This document shows positions 56,902-64,000 of a stretch of 64,000 nt of DNA, piece after piece. Each line of letters starts with the position of its first letter. Position 1 is the first letter of the stretch. The position numbers were made by a program, and so were the translations under genes. The stretch spans positions 50,659,460 to 50,723,459 of the forward strand of contig CM044872.1 in the NCBI GenBank assembly GCA_024500155.1, read 5' to 3'. Source of the stretch: Chenopodium formosanum (lineage: Eukaryota; Streptophyta; Magnoliopsida; Caryophyllales; Amaranthaceae). The notes below the pieces were generated by a model. That model made no database searches. It had not been told where the DNA came from and saw only the letters and a program-made list of their open reading frames with translations.

Positions 56902-58086
56902 ACCAGAAGGTGACGTGATTACAAACTTGACAAGGGAAACTCCCTCCTAACTCCTAAGTGGTTTTGGCATGCTAAGGTCATGCGTTCATATCTTCCTTGT
57001 TGATGTAAATGGTGTTGGAAATTCAAAGGCAGTCCTAATACTTGTTAAGACTTCCAATTTTTTGATCAGCTTAACTTCAACACCATTTACAGAATAACAT
57101 GTTTTGCTGTTACTTGTACACATTACTAACATTGTAATGAATCCACTTCTATCAGCAGATTGCATTAAAACCTTGACTATACAGAAGGGAGTAAACCAAG
57201 TTTTCACTTGAACTTCAGAGGTGAACATTTGCAGTGTTGTATCAGTCAAGTGGTTTAGAAATATTCAAGCATTGTCAAATCGATTTCATCTTCAAGAAGA
57301 AAGCTTTTTCATATTAAGGAGACTAATGCTCACCAAAAGTTGATAGTTTTTCTTTTGTCGTTGTGATTCCATTGTATTGTGCTTGGCAATTACCGTGGTA
57401 TAGATGAAGATGCCTATTCCTGCATCGAATAAACGAGTGTAAAAAAGGAGTGTGCCCTTACATTTGACAATTGTCCCATCTTTGGTATACACGAGTTCTT
57501 ACAATTTCTAAGCCTCTACTCCTCTATTTTGAGCGATATATTTATATTTCCTCAAATACCCTATTTTCGCGAAAAATTCCCACATTCAGTCCAAGTAAAC
57601 ATTTTTTTATTAAATACAATTATAATCATGAATCCGCTCTTTTGCGAAAAATTGCTACATTTAGTCCAAGTAAACACTTTTTTTTAAATGCAATTATAAT
57701 CATGAATTCGCTCTTTGAAAACTCAACAACTTGATTGAATCAAGATTCCACAAAATTAAAATCTCCTTGTTAAATGACTTTTTCTCCCCGGGATAGAAGG
57801 GTCAATATAATTGATGTTATATGAAGAAAATAATCGATAAATCAATTTGCAGTTAGCAGTGTACCAACGAAAATTGTCAATTCGATTAGTGGTTTATCTG
57901 GGAAAATCGTGCATAAAATTCAGTCATGGTAGATAAATAGTCATCCATTAACCACTAATTGAATTAGAGGTTTATTAAATTAAGAAACACCAATTAATTT
58001 AGTGTTTTAGTGTAATATATCACTAGTTGCCTCAACGACTTTTTATAGTCTTATTTAATAATGATTCACTTGCTAGCTTCCTTCAC

Positions 58087-58122
<36 letters not shown>

Positions 58123-58432
58123 AATTGTTAGCTTGGACAATATGAGATTGTAAAATCAAAAGATGCATTTGGAACCTTAAAATTATCTAGGAAAATCATT
58201 TTATTAGATAAGGAAATAATTTCTCAAATCAGAAATTATGTCCACGTATAAGACAAACAAAAATAAACAGAGGGAGTAGCAATTAACAGGCCTAATGCCT
58301 TTGAAAAGGCGAGACAATCAAAACTAATGCCAACCGTTTATTTTTGTTCTCTTGTTATCTTTTCTCTACTCTCTTGTAAGAGAGGGAGTTGAAAGGAAGA
58401 AGAAAGAAGGTGAGAAACACCCCTACTTTCCA
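56902..58432. other. Intergenic region
   Basis: Starts with the ankyrin gene 3' UTR. A unit of about 80 bp (GCGAAAAATT..CCAAGTAAAC..AATTATAATCATGAAT) is repeated in tandem at about 57569-57712. A 33-base A run lies at 58088-58120. The last few hundred bases are the PsaN-like gene promoter. No further gene recognised. Confidence 0.5.
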
Positions 58433-59859
58433 ATGATTTCTTCATCTTTCCACTCGTCCTTTCATGGCTCTTCACTTCAACTTCCTCTTTCCAATCAATA
58501 CCCAAAAAAATTCCAATCTACAATTTTCATTTCCCAAATTAAATTTCAAAAAAACTTAGTTTCCAATTATGTTAACAATCCTCCTACTGCAAAATTCACC
58601 CAACAAGGAATGCAAAAATATTGTGTTCCTTTAGCTATTTCATTAGTCCTTTGTTGGTCAAATCCAGGTAATCTCATTTCTAATTTTCTTTCATTTTTAT
58701 TCTTTGCTGAATTTGGGATTTTACTGATTTTTTTCATAATTTTATATGTATTTTTTTGGTGAACTTATGTAGCTCAAGCAGGGTTTTTGTCTGGCTCTAC
58801 TGGAATTGAATCTATTCCAGGTCCTGAACTTCCCAAGGTTGAATTCCTAGATCGCTTTAATGGTATGTAGTCCATAAACTCGTACTACCCTAGTCCGGAT
58901 TTTATCCTCATGTCACGTGTTAATAGAGTAATTTGAACTAGTAATCGTGTTAATAGAGTAATTTGAACTAGTAATGTGGCAACTAAACTAACTGTGATTG
59001 CGCTGTTTGATTACTTTGATGATACCTGCAGAAGAGAACCAAAAGAAGTACGCTGAAAATGATGAGAGAATCAAGTCATCCCCTATCATCAAAGAGCTAC
59101 TTGAGCGGTCCAAAAAGAACAAGGAGAAGTAAATTTCTTGTACCCATTACCAAGTTCAAAGTTATTATTTGATGCACTTAAGAGCACTCTCATTCATGGG
59201 CAAAAAAATGCCCATGAGGAGAATTTAATGGTAAAAATGCTAAAAATGTTATCCCACTCATGAGCAAAAAAAAATATGCCCATGAGGAGATTACCAAATG
59301 CCCATAGGAATGGCAAAAAATAAATTGCTACAGTACCTATGGGCCCATGAGTGTTTGTGAGAGAAAATATAGGAGAGATGGTGGTGTGGTTTTTTTTTTT
59401 TTTTTTTTGTTTAGCCCATGAGTGTGGGAAGAGTTCTTAAATAAAATGCCCATAAGAAAAAATGGAAAAGAGGAGTGAGAAAGTTAGTAGAGAGAGAGTG
59501 GCATTTTTATTTTTTGCGCATGAGTGAGAGTGGTCTAATAACATCATGTTTATATTGTTAGGAAATTATTGTAATGTGATTGAAATCACTCCGCTAGTCT
59601 ACTAGTTCAAAATTAATTGTCACGTTGATAGCATGTAGTAATTTGCATCAATAATGTGACAACTGAATCTGAGACGAAGGTGGTAGTATATAATTAGTTT
59701 GGTTATGGTAAAATTGACAGGAACAAGCAAGAAATATTGGACAAGTATTGCTTACGAGGAGCAGAGTGGGGAGTTGGAGATTGCTCCACCGAAGGAATGA
59801 CAGCAGAGGAAAGAGATACTTTCATAGAAACGCTCAAGCAGAAGATTGGCACCAAATGA
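58433..59859 (+). CDS. PsaN-like thylakoid-lumen protein, chloroplastic
   Basis: Four exons: 58433-58667, 58773-58862, 59032-59128 and 59721-59859, in phase, giving 186 residues. ATG 58433 starts a Ser/His-rich stroma-targeting region. A second, hydrophobic signal VPLAISLVLCW at about 63-73 is followed by an A-Q-A site (79-81), a classic bipartite thylakoid-lumen signal; the predicted mature part is 105 residues. The mature chain has ELLERSKKNKEKNKQEILDK, close to a segment of photosystem I subunit N, plus KYCLRGAEWGVGDCS with two Cys. I believe it matches a conserved plant PsaN-family protein distinct from classical PsaN (an Arabidopsis homologue is annotated as a photosystem I reaction centre subunit N family protein), but its exact function is not established here. 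The last intron contains a Tourist-like MITE. Confidence 0.85.
58884..58977. repeat. Short tandem duplication in intron 2 of the PsaN-like gene
   Basis: GTGTTAATAGAGTAATTTGA followed by ACTAGTAAT occurs twice in direct succession near 58915-58975. No effect on exons. Confidence 0.8.
59182..59535. mobile_element. Tourist/PIF-Harbinger-like MITE inside the last intron of the PsaN-like gene
   Basis: A 354-bp element with ends GAGCACTCTCATTCATGGGC and inverse (reading inward GACCACTCTCACTCATGCGC), flanked by TAA (59179-59181 and 59536-59538). The interior repeats ATGCCCATGAGGAG and GCCCATGAGTG on opposite strands. A T run of about 20 is near 59391-59409. Confidence 0.8.
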
Positions 59860-60577
59860 TTTTTCATTTTTTTTAGAGGAAAAAAAAAAAATCTTTTTGT
59901 AAGCCATTAATTAGCTAGTCATGATCCATGTACACAAGTTATTAAAGTTTTACTCTTGTTTGATCTCATTTGAAATTTTGAATCTAATTTTCATGGAAGT
60001 ATTCTTATAAAATTACTTTGTTTTAACTTATACAGTTATACTGCGTACATATATAATTTTTATAGAATATCTTTATTATATAAGGAAAATAATAGACGTA
60101 ATAGGCCCTATTAAGAAAATACCATATTATCAACTTACCATGAAAAAATATTTTAAAAAACCATTAATAAATATAGACATTTAGATATTTGACTTTAACG
60201 CTATTATAACCACATTATTATACTTGTATATTTTAATTGTTACGAAGTATATATTTATATGCATGTAGTTGCACTATGAGAGAAATATTCAAACATTTAA
60301 CTCAATACTAGATGTTTTGAGAGGTAGGTATAACTGTATAAGTGATTAAACTTGATGCATAGATTCAAGAGTGAGTATTACAGACTCTTTCAATTTTGGG
60401 TAACTAAGGTGACTTTTACTCATGGTTAGGGAAAACCTAAAAATTGCAATTAACCAAAAATCAGGGAGGAAGCAAACTCCAAAATTCAAGATCAAAACAC
60501 ATACAAGATCAACATAGTTGGGTGTATCTTGAAGGGAATTCTAAGAGGGTCACTATTCAGTATTCACTAATAATTAA
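59860..60577. other. 3' flank and AT-rich intergenic DNA
   Basis: Begins with the PsaN-like 3' UTR (an A-rich tract follows the stop). No other feature recognised. Confidence 0.45.
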
Positions 60578-60697
60578 GGCATGTTCTGTTCAGTTTAATT
60601 TTAGTTCAGTTCAGTTCCTAATTTCTTTCTTTTATAAACAATTCAGTTCAGCCCCGATCAGTCAGTTCAGTTGTTTTCAATAAATCGGAACATACCC
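60578..60697. mobile_element. Tourist-like MITE, copy 4
   Basis: A 120-bp element begins GGCATGTTCTGTTCAG and ends CGGAACATACCC, flanked by TAA (60575-60577 and 60698-60700). TTCAGTTCAG-rich interior as in the other three copies. Confidence 0.65.
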
Positions 60698-60700
60698 TAA

Positions 60701-61360
60701 CTTGTTACTTGTATAAGTTCTAGGATTTCGATGATACACACGATCAACATAGATGTAAAATTACACCCTCTCACATTCTACACACAAAAGAAGAATACGA
60801 GAGAAATAATAATAAGATGAACATCGTATTATAAGCCATCATGAAACTCTTTTTTGCTTACAGAAATATTACAAAGGTTTGAACCAAAGGCTCATGAATT
60901 ATGTAATTCATGAAGTAATGTAAAAGTCTCGTTAGTAAACAATATATAAGAACACAGTCTACCCCAAAACAAAAAAATTATCAAAATGCTCTTGAATTAT
61001 AAGAATTAGTCATCATTTCATCAACCATATTACCACTAGACGGGGAGTTGGGGACTAGGGACCCGACCCCCCTTAATTAATTTTGATTAATTAGTTATTA
61101 AATTAAATAACCCTATCTTACTTATAAAATATTGCGTTATAATGATTAGCTTTGAGTGAAAGGTTAGAGATTCAAATTCCATTCTTTCTATATTTTCGAC
61201 AAGATCCGCCATTAAGTACCACAAATACCTAAGCGATAGAGAATCGAACACTCAACCTTTGTGATACGATGCTATTTGATCCTCCTACGAGGCTTAAGAA
61301 GCTAGGCTGGCAAACAAAAAGAAAAACAAATGGAATAAGCCAATATCCAAGTCAAAATAC
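60701..61360. other. Intergenic DNA
   Basis: No gene. A stretch at about 61140-61290 has a GATTCAAATTCC word that recalls a tRNA/SINE B box, but no A box, tail or target duplication could be matched. Confidence 0.35.
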
Positions 61361-62068
61361 CCAGAATAATTGCAAACGAAAAAAGAAAGGAAAAAAAGAC
61401 GTCTTCAATCATATGTCGGGTTCTGGTACAAGTTGATCCTTTCAAGCTCATCGTTAATTCTCCAAACTCATCTTCGCCGACCTTTCTTTCTCTTTCTCCA
61501 TCTCCCTCTTTCTCTCTCCAGGTATTTTTCTGTTCTACCCACTTCTTTTAATTATGAATTTGTTAATTTTTTATCACTTTACTTCATTATTTTCAATTCT
61601 TTCTTAATCACAACAATTTTCAGGTTATATGGTTGCAAAAAGTGTTAATCTTGCTTGTTAAATATCCCCCATGTTTGATTGTGATTCTGCCCTTCTTTTT
61701 ATTTTTAATTTGGGTTTTTTCTGTGGTTTTTGGGATGTTTTGGTGTACTTTGATTCTAATTGCTGACACAATATTTTCTGCAATCGATTATTTGATCATT
61801 CTTATTTGGGTTTTGTTTCAATTTTGTTCTAAGTCTAGATTTAATTTAAATATGTGAAATTAATTGTTTATGTGCTGTTGAATTATGGATCTGTATTGGG
61901 TCATTGCTCGAATAAATCCTTTTCATGGAAGTTGAATTGTTGATTTCTGCAATGCTGAAGAAACCCTTTTCATGATTATGTATTTGGTGGGCAGGAAAAT
62001 GAGGTGTTAGTTTATCAGGGTTTGAGGTAGAGGAGCCCAGGAAAGCTTTGTTGAGTAATTGGGGAAAC

Positions 62069-63978
62069 ATGTATAGATCAATGCCTACTGAACCCACTAG
62101 GGACGGGTCACCAGCTGATACGGTAGATTCTGTTGTGACTTTGGATCAAGTACCTCGGTGGAGCGATACTGAGGTTCGTTGGTCTTCAGAACACCAAGGT
62201 GATGACTCGGTTTATCCTAGTTCTCATTTCCCTGATCCTCTTGCATCAGCTTCTACTTCAGAGAATGGAAGTAATGTAATGGTGTCTAGATTTCCTGTTG
62301 ACCATGAGATTAACTCGAAGGTTTATCTATGGAGGGGAAATCCTTGGAATATTGAAGTAGATGCTGCTGTTAACTCCACGAACGAGGTAACTTACCATCA
62401 TACTTTTGCTGTGTTTCTCTTTGCCTGTATTGCATGCATAAATTTCTGTACAGTCAATACTTTATACGAAGTAAATTATATAATGACATGATTTACTTCA
62501 TTATTATCTGGTTTTTGGCGTCAGTAAGATGGCTTAAATAATTATATGGATAATTACATTTACATTTGGACCTGGAATATGATCGTGGTGTACAAATGAG
62601 GTTGCATTTTTTATTTGAATACTTGAGCGAGCAGTAGAATGCAATGGGGTCACTCGTGATTTAAGTCACTTTGCTGCTTTTGCTTGTGTATGGTATTTTT
62701 TCAAGTCTAGATTATAAAGGGAGTACTGTTTTAGGTAAAAAAATAGTAAATATCGCTCTTGAGGTGAACGTATGTATGAATGCTTTTTCCCTGTATTGTC
62801 TTTACAAAAATGGCCTGGTTTATGGACAGAATATGGATGAAGCACATAGCAGTCCTGGTTTACATGCTGCTGCTGGTCCTGGCCTGGCTGAAGAATGTGC
62901 TACACTGGTAGGCCTTTCCACTCTCCAAGTCTGGATCAAGTTTCCCTTTCAATTGATATAAGTGTCAGTTTAATGTAGAGGCTCATTACCTTTGGCTTCC
63001 TTTACACACTCCCTTCATTTCCAAGTATTTTTGCAGGTTTTTTAGACTATAAATTAATTTCAAAATATAATGTTTACCAAAAAAAAAAAAGAAAATAAAT
63101 AAATAAATAGATTATTCAAATACTAAGCTAGAAACTTGACTTCTATAAATTAGGATGGAGGGATATTCTCTTTAATGTTCATTGTTTGATCATTTCTTGT
63201 CTGTGGTTGATATTACCTAATGGTCTGCTATCGATCTTATTGGTGTAGCTACCCATTTACTTGGTTAGGGGAATATTTGTACAAAGGTCGGAGTTGAAAT
63301 TAATATGGCCTTGTCTTTGGCAGGGTGGGTGCAGAACTGGGATGGCGAAGATGACAGGTGCTCATGAGCTTCCGGCTAGGTAGGTTTAACATAAATATTT
63401 TAATCTGATATTTATGATAAATCTTGTTTCATGATTAACGTGTAGAAGCAATGCTTTCTATTGTCCTGGAATTTCAGAGCAGTTTTTCAAGCACTAAATA
63501 TAATTCTGTTTTGATATTTTTAAATGTTTTGGTCCATCTGTTCATCATTCTGTTGCATTTGATGTTTACACTAATTGAGCCAAAACTTATGTCATGCTTG
63601 ATTATATGGTGGATCAATGCTGTGTGACATATTATTCATTTCTGGGAGAGAAAAGTAAAGATAAAAGAATATCAGGATATCTAATTTGGAAGCTCTCTAT
63701 TCATGTAATTCTAGATTCTAGACATGTCGGGGCATTTTCATCTGTTGACTCTATGACCTTTTTTTTATTTTTATTTTTTTTTTTATCAATTTTCTTCCCC
63801 TCATTTGATGCTTTCTTTCCTTTTTATTAGACTGACTTGTGTCCATTAATATTCTTAGGAAGGTAATTCATACTGTTGGCCCTAAGTATGCAGTCAAATA
63901 TCACACAGCCGCAGAGAATGCTCTTAGCCATTGCTATCGATCATGCCTTGAGCTGCTTATAGAAAATGGGCTTCGAAG
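62069..63978 (+). CDS. GDAP2-like macro-domain protein, 5' part (gene continues beyond the window)
   Basis: Coding exons seen: 62069-62386, 62830-62907, 63324-63379 and 63859-63978, in phase, giving about 190 residues before the next donor (GT at 63979). A CT-rich 5' UTR exon (about 61440-61519) and a 5' UTR intron to about 61994 are likely. The N-terminal 90 residues are Ser/Pro-rich and disordered in look. A macro (ADP-ribose-binding) domain begins at about residue 87 with VYLWRGNPWNIEVDAAVNST. It continues with NMDEAHSSPGLHAAAGPGLA, GGCRTGMAKMT and HTVGPKYAVKY. Plant proteins of this type also carry a C-terminal CRAL-TRIO/SEC14-like domain, which would lie beyond the window. Function in plants is not well defined. 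Confidence 0.9.
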
Positions 63979-64000
63979 GTTTAAGAGTGTATGCTTGTTT

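Noticed and set aside
61140..61290. Possible SINE (B-box-like word GATTCAAATTCC)
   Set aside because: No matching A box at the right distance, no A/T-rich tail with target duplication.
62671..62829. In-frame extension upstream of the second macro-domain exon as coding
   Set aside because: The sequence before the acceptor at 62829 is intron-like. Joining 62386 to 62830 restores the macro domain without it.
1..64000. CRISPR array, bacterial operon or phage system
   Set aside because: Sequence is plant nuclear DNA with spliced genes. No regular spacer-repeat structure or prokaryotic gene organisation is present.

Overview
The window is nuclear DNA from a flowering plant, most likely a eudicot. 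The evidence is spliced genes with GT..AG introns, very AT-rich intergenic DNA, chloroplast-targeted proteins, and abundant plant-type transposons (copia, chromodomain gypsy, hAT, CACTA, Tourist, Stowaway). Recurrent TACGGAGTA-type and TTCAGTTCAG-type repeats recall Caryophyllales such as spinach relatives, but that placement is only an impression.

The left half (about 1-32 kb) is a cluster of five intronless, minus-strand genes for small nodulin-related-protein-1-like (NRP-like) proteins, called A to E here: 3264-3515, 14653-15099, 21961-22338, 29395-29955 and 30833-31561. Transposons separate them. Genes A, B and C share an upstream module made of an evening element, an ATGGGCCCAT-type box and a DRE/CRT core, which suggests clock- and cold/drought-linked control. 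D and E lack the full module and instead carry a multiplied C-terminal motif. Between A and B lie a TIR element with long arms, a decayed copia end with its LTR, and a CACTA transposase fragment joined head-on to a truncated Tat-like gypsy element. A duplicated intergenic segment flanks this block. Between B and C a 5.0-kb copia element sits inside a Tourist-like MITE. Between C and D is a complete-looking 3.9-kb hAT element with an 8-bp target duplication and a nearly intact transposase.

The region from 32 to 37 kb holds MITEs, a foldback repeat, a 2-kb probable solo LTR and a direct duplication.

The right half holds four ordinary plus-strand genes. They are the bifunctional thiamine enzyme (ThiD-ThiE type, TH1) with ten modelled exons at 37140-44238; a gankyrin-like ankyrin-repeat protein at 46498-56901, whose second intron holds a 5.7-kb chromodomain gypsy element; a PsaN-like thylakoid-lumen protein at 58433-59859; and the 5' part of a GDAP2-like macro-domain gene from 62069 to the window edge. 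The neighbouring NRP-like and ankyrin genes echo an Arabidopsis neighbourhood (NRP1 beside an ankyrin-repeat gene), so the block may be ancestral, with NRP copies expanded here. I found no operon-like or defence-like system. The most distinctive features are the expanded NRP family with its shared promoter module and the structurally clear transposons.
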